From Psychromarinibacter halotolerans (GTDB lineage: Bacteria > Pseudomonadota > Alphaproteobacteria > Rhodobacterales > Rhodobacteraceae): a DNA stretch of 64,000 nt. Shown here in pieces: positions 8,577-16,499 of this stretch. Within the stretch, counting starts at the first letter, position 1, and each line of letters begins with the position of its first letter. The position numbers were made by a program, and so were the translations under genes. The stretch spans positions 68,187 through 132,186 of the forward strand of contig NZ_JARGYD010000011.1 of the NCBI RefSeq assembly GCF_029168315.1. The letters run 5' to 3'. The notes beneath the pieces were generated by a model. It made no database searches. It saw nothing but the letters and a program-made list of their open reading frames with translations, and was not told the DNA's origin.

Positions 8577-10787
8577 ATGATACGCGACAATCACCGTCTC
8601 GATTACCTGCTTGGCCTTGCGCTGGCCTGCCTGCTGCTGGTGCCTTGGTACCGGGTCCGTTCCGGCTTTTTCGGCTTCGAGTGGGTCGCGGACATTTTCG
8701 GCAACGACGACCTGTGGCCCGGCCTTGCGGTGCCCTTCGCGGGCCGCTGGCAGGTGCTTCCGGTGCTTGCGCTTGTCGCGCTTGCGGTGCTGTTGCGGCT
8801 GCGGGCGCGGCCCGGCGACCGACGTGGGCGCGGGCTGATCCTGATCGGGGTCGCCGGGCTGGCGTGGATGCTGGCCGAGGGCCTGTCGATCGGGATGCGG
8901 GGATGGAACTGGGGCCTGCTGGAAGCCACGTTCGGCGACATCAACGGCCAACCCGCCTTCGGCGCGGGGGCGGTCGGGCTGGCCACGGTCTTTACCCTGC
9001 TGATCGCCTTCGGCTTCACCGAACGCGGCGCGCTGAAGGGCGACGCCTTCGTCGCGGGCATGATCGCGATGCTTCTGTTGCTGGTCGCGACCTTCGTGTT
9101 CTACCCGATCGTGTCGATGTTCACCGGCGCGTTTCAGGACTATGACGGGTCCTTCACCGCCGCCGGCGTGCTGAAGAACCTCCCCGACCCCAAGATCTGG
9201 TCGCTGTCCTGCCTGACCGGATCGGGCAGTTGCGGCGTTGCGTGGCGCACGTTCTTCCTTGCCTGCTGCACGGCGACCGGCACCACGCTTCTGGGTCTCG
9301 CCTTCGCGCTGGTCGCCACCCGCACCGGATTTCCCGCCAAGAAGGGCCTGCGCCTGCTGACGGTGCTGCCGATCATCACACCGCCATTCGTGGTCGGCCT
9401 TGCGCTGACGATGATGCTGGGCCGCGCCGGCTTCGTCACCCAGTGGATCGAAGCAATCACCGGGCTGGAACTGGGCCGCTGGCTGTACGGCCTGACCGGC
9501 ATCTGGATCGCGCAGATGCTGTCCTTCACCCCGATCTCGTTCCTTGTCCTGATCGGCGTCGTCGGCGGCGTCTCCCCCTCGATGGAGGAAGCCAGCCAGA
9601 CCCTGCGCGCCGACCGCTGGCGCACCTTCCGCAAGGTGTCGCTGCCGCTGATGGCGCCGGGGCTGGCGAACTCGTTCCTGATCGGCTTCATCGAGTCGAT
9701 GGCAGACTTCGGCAACCCGCTGGTCCTTGGCGGCTCGGGCGGCGTGCTGTCGACCGAGATTTTCTTTTCCGTCGTCGGCGCCCAGCACGATCCGTCCCGC
9801 GCGGCGGTGCTGGCGACGGTGTTGCTGTGCTTCACCCTGTCGGCCTTCTTGGCCCAGCGGCTGTGGCTGTCGGGCCGGAACTTCGCCACCGTGTCCGGCA
9901 AGGGCGACGGCGGCCGCCATGCGCTGCTGCCGCGCCGGGTGGCATGGCCCGTCACCTCGATCGTGGTGTTCTGGAGCCTGTTCACCATCGCGGTCTACGG
10001 GATGATCCTGTTCGGCGGCTTCGTGAAGCTTTGGGGGCTGGATCACTCGCTGACCTTCGACCACTACGTCCGCGCCTTCGGCATCTCGTGGGATGGCGGC
10101 ATCGTCTGGGCCGGCGTTGCGTGGGACAGCTTCTGGACCACCATGAAGATCGCCCTGATCGCCGCGCCGCTGACCGCCGCCGTGGGTCTGTTGACCGCAT
10201 GGCTGATCGTGCGGCAGACCTTCCCCGGCAAGGCGGCGTTCGAATTCGCGCTGATGATGTCCTTCGCCATCCCCGGCACGGTCATCGGCATCAGCTACAT
10301 CATGGCGTTCAACCTGCCGCCGCTGCAGATGACCGGCACCGCGCTGATCCTGATCTTCTGCTTCGTATTCCGCAACATGCCCGTGGGCGTGCGCGGCGGG
10401 GTGGCGGCGATGGCGCAGATCGACGGCTCGCTGGACGAGGCGTCGCTGACGCTGGGCGCCAACTCGGCCCGCACCATGCGCCGCGTTGTCCTGCCGCTGC
10501 TGCGCCCCGCGATCCTTGCGGCGCTGGTCTACAGCTTCGTGCGGGCGATCACGTCGATCTCGGCGGTGATCTTCCTTGTCAGCGCCAAGTACAACATGGC
10601 CACGGCCTATATCGTCGGCCTTGTCGAGAACGGCGAATACGGCGTTGCGATCGCCTATTCCTCGGCGCTGATCGTGGTGATGATCACCGTGATCGGCACC
10701 TTCCAGCTGCTGGTGGGCGACCGCCGCCTGCAGCGCCCCGCAACCCCTGACACACCCGCTGCCAAACCGCAGGAGGTCCCCGCTTGA
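8577..10787 (+). CDS. ABC transporter permease, two fused membrane modules (FbpB/AfuB type)
   Basis: A 736-residue inner-membrane protein with about twelve or more hydrophobic helices. Two binding-protein-dependent permease modules are present: the EAA loop of the first reads EEASQTLRADRWRTFRKVSL (about residues 337-356) and of the second DEASLTLGANSARTMRRVVL. Both loops contact the ATPase. The double-module layout is normal for FbpB/AfuB permeases. The N-terminal quarter carries extra hydrophobic helices before the first module. ATG at 8577 lacks a strong ribosome site. The gene ends by overlapping the TTG start of the ATPase gene by 4 bases, pointing to translational coupling. Confidence 0.88.
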   Translation: MIRDNHRLDYLLGLALACLLLVPWYRVRSGFFGFEWVADIFGNDDLWPGLAVPFAGRWQVLPVLALVALAVLLRLRARPGDRRGRGLILIGVAGLAWMLAEGLSIGMRGWNWGLLEATFGDINGQPAFGAGAVGLATVFTLLIAFGFTERGALKGDAFVAGMIAMLLLLVATFVFYPIVSMFTGAFQDYDGSFTAAGVLKNLPDPKIWSLSCLTGSGSCGVAWRTFFLACCTATGTTLLGLAFALVATRTGFPAKKGLRLLTVLPIITPPFVVGLALTMMLGRAGFVTQWIEAITGLELGRWLYGLTGIWIAQMLSFTPISFLVLIGVVGGVSPSMEEASQTLRADRWRTFRKVSLPLMAPGLANSFLIGFIESMADFGNPLVLGGSGGVLSTEIFFSVVGAQHDPSRAAVLATVLLCFTLSAFLAQRLWLSGRNFATVSGKGDGGRHALLPRRVAWPVTSIVVFWSLFTIAVYGMILFGGFVKLWGLDHSLTFDHYVRAFGISWDGGIVWAGVAWDSFWTTMKIALIAAPLTAAVGLLTAWLIVRQTFPGKAAFEFALMMSFAIPGTVIGISYIMAFNLPPLQMTGTALILIFCFVFRNMPVGVRGGVAAMAQIDGSLDEASLTLGANSARTMRRVVLPLLRPAILAALVYSFVRAITSISAVIFLVSAKYNMATAYIVGLVENGEYGVAIAYSSALIVVMITVIGTFQLLVGDRRLQRPATPDTPAAKPQEVPA

Positions 10788-11842
10788 CCCGTCCCAAACG
10801 CGGCGCCGTCCGCTTCGAGAACGTCCGCAAGGACTTTGGCGGCTTCACCGCCATCCCCGACCTGACGCTGGACATCGAGCCCGGTCAGCTGGTCACGCTG
10901 CTGGGGCCTTCGGGTTGCGGCAAGACCACCACGCTGCGGATGCTGGCGGGGCTGGAAAGCCCGACGCAGGGGCGCATCCTGATCGGTGGAGAGGACGTGA
11001 CCCGCCTGCCCGCCAACCGCCGCGACGTGTCGATGGTGTTCCAAAGCTATGCCCTGTTCCCGCACATGAGCGTGGCCGACAACGTCGCCTACGGTCTGGA
11101 ATCCGGCGGCATGAAGCGGGCCGAAGCCCACGCGGCAGCCGAGAACGGGCTAGAGCTTGTCGGCCTTGCCGGGCTGGGGCGGCGCCTGCCGTCCGAGCTG
11201 TCGGGCGGTCAGCAGCAGCGGGTCGCGGTCGCGCGCGCGCTGGTGCTGGAACCGCAGGTGCTGTTGCTGGACGAACCGCTGTCGAACCTTGACGCCCGCC
11301 TGCGGCGCCGGGTGCGGACCGAGATCCGCGACCTGCAGCAGCGGCTGGGGTTCACCGCCGTCTACGTGACGCACGATCAGGAAGAGGCGCTTGCCGTCTC
11401 GGACCGGATCGTCGTGATGAAAGACGGCCGGATCGAACAGTCCGGCTCTCCGCGCGAACTGTACGATGCGCCCGCCTCCGAGTTCATCGCGGATTTCATC
11501 GGCGAAGCGAACGTGATGGCGGCAGAGGTCCTGTCGGTCAACGGCACCGAGGCCGACGTGTCCATCAGCGGCATCACGGTCACTGTCCCTGCGCGCGCCG
11601 CCCGCCCCGGCCCGTCGAAAGTCGCCGCGCGGGCCAACGCGATCACCGTGACGCCCCAGTCGGACGCGCCCTTTCCGGGCCGCGTGCTGTCCTCGGCCTA
11701 TCTCGGCGACCACGTCGAGTACGAGATCGAGACCGCCAGCGGCCCGCTGTTCGTGCTGGACTCCGAAGGCGAAACACCCCTGCCCGCCGGCACCAGCGTT
11801 GCCATCGGCTTTCGCCCCCGCGGGCTTGCGCTGATCTCGTGA
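10784..11842 (+). CDS. ABC transporter ATP-binding protein (Fbp/Pot type)
   Basis: A 352-residue ATPase. Walker A GPSGCGKTT, signature LSGGQQQRVAVARAL, Walker B VLLLDEPLSNLD and the switch His (VYVTHDQEEAL) are intact; the C-terminal third is a TOBE-like regulatory domain. It energises the importer encoded just upstream. The start is a TTG at 10784, chosen because AGGAGG sits at 10771-10776 and the codon overlaps the permease stop in TTGA; no ATG lies nearby. The gene ends 43 bases from the convergent NUDIX gene. Confidence 0.9.
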   Translation: MTRPKRGAVRFENVRKDFGGFTAIPDLTLDIEPGQLVTLLGPSGCGKTTTLRMLAGLESPTQGRILIGGEDVTRLPANRRDVSMVFQSYALFPHMSVADNVAYGLESGGMKRAEAHAAAENGLELVGLAGLGRRLPSELSGGQQQRVAVARALVLEPQVLLLDEPLSNLDARLRRRVRTEIRDLQQRLGFTAVYVTHDQEEALAVSDRIVVMKDGRIEQSGSPRELYDAPASEFIADFIGEANVMAAEVLSVNGTEADVSISGITVTVPARAARPGPSKVAARANAITVTPQSDAPFPGRVLSSAYLGDHVEYEIETASGPLFVLDSEGETPLPAGTSVAIGFRPRGLALIS

Positions 11843-11851
11843 AAGGTCTTG

Positions 11852-11881
11852 GCAGTCCGTGAGTTTCAGACCACGGGCTGC
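11852..11881. terminator. Hairpin between convergent genes
   Basis: GCAGTCCGTG (11852-11861) pairs with CACGGGCTGC (11872-11881) with one G-T mismatch. It lies between the converging ATPase and NUDIX genes. No T-run follows on either strand, so termination is only suggested. Confidence 0.35.
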
Positions 11882-11885
11882 ACCG

Positions 11886-12344
11886 TCACGCCGCTTTCAG
11901 CAACTCGCGCAGCGCCGGGTCTTTCTTGGGCTTCCGGTCGATCCGGCGCAGCAGTTCCGACAGTTCCGGCTCGTGCACCGATTTCGCCGCCGACCGGGCC
12001 GAGAACCAGCGGCGCTTGCGTTGCTTCCGTTCTTTCCAGTCGCGCTTTAGCTTCTGCACGATCATCGGATAGACCCGGACCCGGCACAGCACCGTGCTGC
12101 CGTCGTCCAGCACCTTGTCATAGTGATAGTCCCCGATCGCCCGGCGCGAGATACGGCCCTTGGCCCCGGCTTCTTCCAGCGCCTCGATCTCTGCGGCGGC
12201 CCACGGCTTCTTGCCGTCCATCGTCCAGCCCTTCGGCATCACCCAGCGCCCCGTCTCGCGCGAGGTGACCATCAGCACCTGAAGCTCGCCCTTGCCGCTA
12301 TAGCGCAGCGGCAGTGCCGCGATCTGCTCTGCGGGCGTCGTCAT
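11886..12344 (-). CDS. NUDIX hydrolase
   Basis: A 152-residue NUDIX-fold protein of the alphaproteobacterial type that begins PLRY and contains VMPKGWTM. The NUDIX box is recognisable as G-x5-K-x7-IEALEEAGA: the metal-binding glutamates of the E-x-x-E-E core are kept, but the usual first Glu is Lys and the Arg of REUXEE is Ile. Such proteins hydrolyse nucleoside-diphosphate-linked or diphosphoinositol compounds; the substrate cannot be told from sequence. The C terminus is Lys/Arg-rich. ATG at 12344 is chosen by homology to the family start; the ribosome site is poor. Monocistronic, convergent with the ABC operon. Confidence 0.8.
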   Translation of the reverse strand: MTTPAEQIAALPLRYSGKGELQVLMVTSRETGRWVMPKGWTMDGKKPWAAAEIEALEEAGAKGRISRRAIGDYHYDKVLDDGSTVLCRVRVYPMIVQKLKRDWKERKQRKRRWFSARSAAKSVHEPELSELLRRIDRKPKKDPALRELLKAA

Positions 12345-12689
12345 CCCGGGGTCTCCGACCAAAATTGCAGAAGACGCACCAAACGGACACGCGGCCAAAA
12401 TGGACCGGCGAAGGTCCGCGTGGACCTTGCAAGTTTCTGGTCAGGGGTGCCGTAGAGTTCCCTGCGCTTCGTGCTCACCTCTACACCTTCCCGCTTCAAA
12501 GCGGTGTCATCTTGCCTTGCACAGCCGATGATAGCGGAAAACACCGCCGCATGTCTTCAAATGTTCCGGCAGTCTATAAATGCAATTCGGCGCAAATGCG
12601 GAAATACCAGGCCACCGGGTCTCCGGGCAAAGACTGAAAAGCCACGATATAGATTAAGGCTGGTCGTGGGGGCGTCGGGCGTGCGGCTG
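12345..12689. other. Intergenic stretch with no gene seen
   Basis: These 345 bases lie between the NUDIX start and the GntR stop. The short open frames here lack ribosome sites and family features. The sequence is somewhat less GC-rich than its neighbours (for instance around 12560-12660), and it should hold the NUDIX promoter and the 3' end of the GntR transcript. No RNA gene was recognised. Confidence 0.5.
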
Positions 12690-13355
12690 TCAGGACACCC
12701 GGGCCACCGCCACCACACGGGTGCGGTCGATGTGGTCGGCCAGCAGCGCCAGCGCGGTGTCGATGTCGCCCTGCCGCAGGTTGTCGACGATCTGGCAATG
12801 CTCGAAAAAGCTGGCATCGCGCCGCTCGACATAGGGAGAGGTCAGCGCGGTGCGCACCGTGGCGATCCGCGCCTCGGCCATGTCGAAAGCGGACGTGACC
12901 AGCCGGTTGCCGCAGAACGCGAAGAACGCGCGGTGAAAATCGGTGTCGGAATGGGCGTAGGCCTGAAAGTCCTTGCGCGCCAGTTCCGCTTCCATCCTTG
13001 CCACGATCCCGTCCAGTTGATCGCACAGCGCCCCGCGCGACCCCGCGACCGACATACGGATCGCCTCGCGCTCCAGCATCTCGCGGTAAGCACAAAGTTC
13101 GGCGATGTCGTCGGCGGTGGGGTCGAAGACGAAACTGCCGCGCTTCGGGCGTACCTCGACCAGGCCCTGAAACTGCAGCGCGGACAAGGCGTCGCGCACC
13201 GGCGTCCGGCTGACACCGTAGGCTGCCGCCAGACGGTCCTCGGACACGTTTTCCCCGAAGGCGAAAACGCCGTCCACGATGTCGCCGCGCAAACGCTCTG
13301 TCACCAGCTCTGTCAACGAGCGCGGTGACGGGATCTTGCCCGCTGTGCCCTTCAT
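12690..13355 (-). CDS. GntR-family regulator with FCD domain
   Basis: A 221-residue regulator of the FadR/FCD subfamily: an N-terminal winged helix (SEDRLAAAYGVSRTPVRDAL, about residues 38-57) followed by an all-helical FCD ligand domain with the metal-binding pattern D..H (DTDFHRAFF) and two later His residues. It is divergent from the 2-hydroxyacid dehydrogenase/TctCBA operon, and the spacer holds a GTATGT-A-ACATAC palindrome, a typical operator shape for this subfamily. FCD regulators usually sense small organic acids, which fits the operon. ATG at 13355 has AAGGA about 6 bases upstream; longer in-frame extensions pass through the promoter. Confidence 0.87.
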   Translation of the reverse strand: MKGTAGKIPSPRSLTELVTERLRGDIVDGVFAFGENVSEDRLAAAYGVSRTPVRDALSALQFQGLVEVRPKRGSFVFDPTADDIAELCAYREMLEREAIRMSVAGSRGALCDQLDGIVARMEAELARKDFQAYAHSDTDFHRAFFAFCGNRLVTSAFDMAEARIATVRTALTSPYVERRDASFFEHCQIVDNLRQGDIDTALALLADHIDRTRVVAVARVS

Positions 13356-13482
13356 CCGATCCTTGGCCCCTTCCCTCGCGCGCCGCCGCCTGCCGCCACG
13401 CCCCACCGCGAATCGCGATCCGCTGAAAGGCGCGTTTGAACAGGAGTAACTGGAAAACCGCTGCGTTGCAGGTATTTCCGGC

Positions 13483-13525
13483 GTGTTGTATGTAAGTGCA
13501 TAGTGATGTATGTAACATACAACAC
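13483..13525. promoter_or_regulatory. Probable GntR operator in the divergent promoter
   Basis: GTATGT-A-ACATAC at 13508-13520 is a perfect palindrome. In addition GTGTTGTATGT (13483-13493) is the exact reverse complement of ACATACAACAC (13515-13525), giving an 11-base inverted repeat across the site. The last element ends 17 bases before the dehydrogenase start codon, a position suited to repression. Confidence 0.72.
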
Positions 13526-13542
13526 GGGGGAGGACACGGTAA

Positions 13543-14943
13543 ATGACGACGGTTTCGGACCGCCTGGACGCGATGCAGGCCCAGTTTCCGGATATGCGGC
13601 TGCTTGGCGGATCTGACATCCCCGAGCGCAACCGCACCGACTGGAGCTTCCTGCCGCCGTCGGACCCGTTGGCCGTTGCCCGCCCCACATCCACGGAAGA
13701 CGTCTCGAAGCTGATGGCCGCCTGCCATGCGTCGGGCATCCCGGTGACACCGCAGGGCGGCCTGACCGGCCTGTGCGGCGGCTCGCGTCCGCTGGACGGC
13801 GGCATCGCCCTGTCGATGGAACGCATGTCCGGGATCGAAAAGATCGACCCCGACGGCATGACCATGACCGTGCTTGCGGGCACCCCTTTGGAGACCGTGC
13901 AGAAAGCGGCGGACGACGCCGGGATGTTCTTCTCTCTGGATCTTGGGGCGCGCGGGTCCTGCGCTATCGGCGGCAACCTGTCGACCAACGCGGGCGGCAA
14001 CCGCGTGATCCGCTACGGCATGGCGCGCGATCTGGTGCTTGGGGTCGAGGTCGTGCTGGCCGACGGCACCGTGCTGCCGATGCTGAACACCATGCTGAAA
14101 AACAACGCCGGATATGACCTGAAACAGCTGTTCCTCGGGTCCGAGGGCACGCTGGGCGTCATCACCCGCGCCGTGCTGCGGATGCACCCGAAACCCGGTT
14201 GCGTCAGTGCAGCGCTGTGCGTGGTCGACGGCTACGACAAGGTTCTGGAACTGCTGCGCACGGCGCGCCGCAGCCTTGGCCCGATGCTGTCGGCGTTCGA
14301 GGTGATGTGGGGCGACTATTGGCATCAGGCGACCGAATGCGTCCCGGGCGCCCGCGCGCCGGTGCAGATCGGCGACGGCACCCATGTCGTGCTGGTCGAG
14401 ATGCAGGGGCTGGACGCCGACATCGACACGCCCCGGTTCGAGACATGGCTGGAAGGCGTGTTCGCCTCTGGCGCCGTGACCGACGGGGCGGTGGCGCAAA
14501 GCCTTGGCGACATGGCGGCCTTCTGGGCCACGCGCGACGCCGCGGCCGAATTCGCCAACCCGGCGGTGATCGGGCCGCATATCTCGTTCGATGTGGGCCT
14601 GCCGGTCAAGCGGATGGACGAGTTCGCGCAACAGTCAAAAGCCGCGCTGCTGACAGAGCTGGGCTGCCAGTCGGTGCACTACGGCCACGTCGGAGACGGC
14701 AACCTGCACATCGTGGCATGGGTGCCCGGCGCCTCGCCGCAGCCCCTGCCCGACGTCAGCCGCATCGTCTACGGCATCGTCCGTGGGTTCGGCGGCACCG
14801 TTTCGGCCGAACATGGCATCGGCACGCTGAAGAAACCGTACCTGGGCCACACGCGCGGCCCGGACGAGATGGCGCTGATGCGCCGGATCAAGACCTGCCT
14901 GGACCCGGAGAACATCCTGAACCCCGGCAAGGTTTTCGACTGA
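13543..14943 (+). CDS. FAD-linked D-2-hydroxyacid dehydrogenase (GlcD/D2HGDH family)
   Basis: A 466-residue flavoprotein: an FAD-binding PCMH domain (about 35-175, with GGLTGLCGG and the GGNLSTNAGG motif) and a C-terminal FAD-oxidase domain. The metal/substrate motif HYGHVGDGNLH holds His379 and His382, and SAEHGIG holds Glu423 and His424. All catalytic features of the glycolate oxidase GlcD / D-2-hydroxyglutarate / D-lactate dehydrogenase group are present. It oxidises a D-2-hydroxyacid to the 2-oxoacid, feeding electrons to quinone or ETF. Strong GGGGAGG ribosome site before ATG 13543. First gene of an operon with TctCBA and a lyase, suggesting the substrate is an imported hydroxy-di- or tricarboxylate. 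Confidence 0.87.
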   Translation: MTTVSDRLDAMQAQFPDMRLLGGSDIPERNRTDWSFLPPSDPLAVARPTSTEDVSKLMAACHASGIPVTPQGGLTGLCGGSRPLDGGIALSMERMSGIEKIDPDGMTMTVLAGTPLETVQKAADDAGMFFSLDLGARGSCAIGGNLSTNAGGNRVIRYGMARDLVLGVEVVLADGTVLPMLNTMLKNNAGYDLKQLFLGSEGTLGVITRAVLRMHPKPGCVSAALCVVDGYDKVLELLRTARRSLGPMLSAFEVMWGDYWHQATECVPGARAPVQIGDGTHVVLVEMQGLDADIDTPRFETWLEGVFASGAVTDGAVAQSLGDMAAFWATRDAAAEFANPAVIGPHISFDVGLPVKRMDEFAQQSKAALLTELGCQSVHYGHVGDGNLHIVAWVPGASPQPLPDVSRIVYGIVRGFGGTVSAEHGIGTLKKPYLGHTRGPDEMALMRRIKTCLDPENILNPGKVFD

Positions 14944-14990
14944 GACCCCGGGCCATGGCGCCCGGCAGATTTTTTCCAAGGGAGGAAGAC

Positions 14991-15968
14991 ATGAAACTGA
15001 CGAAACGCGCACTGCTTGCAGCAACCGCCGCATTCGCGATGGCCGGAACCGCCCCGGCGATGGCGCAGGACTGGCCGGACGGCCCGGTCACGATCATCGT
15101 TCCGTGGAGCTCGGGCGGCGGCACCGATGCGACCGCCCGTATGATCGGCACCCTGCTTGAGGACGAGATCGGCGTACCGGTCAACGTCGTGAACCGCACC
15201 GGCGGCTCGGGCGTCATCGGCCACACCGCCATCGCGGATGCCGACGCGGACGGCCAGACCATCGGCGTCGCGACGCTGGAAATCGGCAGCATGCACACGC
15301 TGGGCCTGACCGATCTGACCTACGAGGCCTACGCGCCCATCGGGCTGTACAACTCGGACCCTGCCGCGCTGTTCGTGCGCAGCAACTCTGACTACGAAGA
15401 TGCCGCCGCGCTGCTGGCCGCGCTGGAAGGCGCCGAGGACCGTGCGTTCAAGGCGTCGGGCTCGGCCCAGGGCGGCGTGAACCACCTTGCGCTGGCCGGG
15501 ATGCTGCTGGCCGCCGGGATGCCCCCGGAGCGCGTCGCATGGGTTCCGTCGGAAGGCGCGGCCCCCGGCCTGCAGGACCTTGCCGCCGGCGGCGTCGAGA
15601 TCGCAACCGCCTCGCTGCCGGAAGCCGCCGCGCTGATGGACGCGGGCCTGATCCGTCCGCTGGCCGTCTTCGCGGCAGACCGGCTGGCGTCGGCGCCTGA
15701 CGTGCCGACCTTCGAGGAAGCCACCGGCAACACCTTCGCGCTGGGGTCGTGGCGCGGCATCGTCGCCCCGGCCGGCATCCCCGAGGACGTCCAGTCGCAG
15801 CTGATCGAAGCTGTCGGCGCCGTGGTCGAACATCCCGACTACCTCGCCTTCATGAACGATCGCGGCTATGCCACCCAGTGGACACCGGGCGCAGAGTTCG
15901 AAAGCTTCATGGAACAGTCCGATGCGGCACTCGCCGACAGCCTTGCCGCGGTCGGTCTCGCGAAGTGA
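14991..15968 (+). CDS. tctC: Tripartite tricarboxylate transporter substrate-binding protein TctC
   Basis: A 325-residue periplasmic binding protein of the Bug/TctC family. It has a signal peptide (MKLTKRALLAATAAFAMAG, cleavage after PAMAQ) and the family signature WPDGPVTIIVPWSSGGGTDA just after it, then GVPVNVVNRTGGSG. It captures a carboxylate for the TctAB membrane pair. ATG at 14991 has AGGGAGGAAGAC upstream; the frame extends far upstream only as an overlap with the dehydrogenase gene. The operon order is dehydrogenase-tctC-tctB-tctA-lyase. Confidence 0.9.
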   Translation: MKLTKRALLAATAAFAMAGTAPAMAQDWPDGPVTIIVPWSSGGGTDATARMIGTLLEDEIGVPVNVVNRTGGSGVIGHTAIADADADGQTIGVATLEIGSMHTLGLTDLTYEAYAPIGLYNSDPAALFVRSNSDYEDAAALLAALEGAEDRAFKASGSAQGGVNHLALAGMLLAAGMPPERVAWVPSEGAAPGLQDLAAGGVEIATASLPEAAALMDAGLIRPLAVFAADRLASAPDVPTFEEATGNTFALGSWRGIVAPAGIPEDVQSQLIEAVGAVVEHPDYLAFMNDRGYATQWTPGAEFESFMEQSDAALADSLAAVGLAK

Positions 15969-16031
15969 ACCAAACGGCGCGGGCAGGTGTTGCCCGCGCC
16001 ACCCCCGCCGCTCGTCTGACGGAGGCAGGCC

Positions 16032-16499
16032 ATGCGCATACACGACAGCCTGATCGGCGCCCTTTTCGTCCTGTTCGGCGGCTGGGTCCTTTTCACAGCC
16101 CTCGGGTTTCCGGACATGCCCGGCCAGTCGATTGGCCCCGGCACCTTCCCCAGCATCCTTGGCGTGGTCTTCCTGCTTGGCGGCGCGGCCCTGATCGTCA
16201 CCGGCCGGATGCGCGGTGAGCGGACGCTGGCCGACCCCAACGCGGGCTGGCGCAAACCCCACCGCCTGATGGCCGCCGGACTGGCGACCGTCGGCGTGCT
16301 GGCCCTTGCGCTGGGTTTCGAAACCGTGGGCTTCCCGCTGGGCGCTTCGATCCTGATGTACGCCCTGTTCTTCCTCGAAGGCTATCGCCGCCCGCAGTGG
16401 CTGGCGCTGTGCGTCGTCTTCGCCGTCGGACTGCATGTCCTGATGACCCGGTTCCTGCTGGTGCCGCTGCCCGCAGGTCTGCTGGAAGGAATTCTCTGA
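16032..16499 (+). CDS. tctB: Tripartite tricarboxylate transporter small membrane subunit TctB
   Basis: A 155-residue protein with four hydrophobic segments (about residues 8-26, 40-58, 80-98 and 115-140), the usual size and topology of TctB. It is the small, poorly conserved membrane partner of TctA. GGAGGCAGGCC precedes ATG 16032. Its stop TGA overlaps the ATG of tctA by one base (TGATG), so the two are translationally coupled. Confidence 0.87.
   Translation: MRIHDSLIGALFVLFGGWVLFTALGFPDMPGQSIGPGTFPSILGVVFLLGGAALIVTGRMRGERTLADPNAGWRKPHRLMAAGLATVGVLALALGFETVGFPLGASILMYALFFLEGYRRPQWLALCVVFAVGLHVLMTRFLLVPLPAGLLEGIL

Noticed and set aside
7377..10064. 895-codon minus-strand open frame opposite the ABC binding protein and permease
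   Set aside because: Low-complexity, charged translation and clear real genes on the plus strand; antisense shadow.
7419..11842. Call as ferric-iron transporter FbpABC
   Set aside because: Family membership is right, but LacI control and absence of an obvious Fe-binding tyrosine pair make the iron assignment unsafe.
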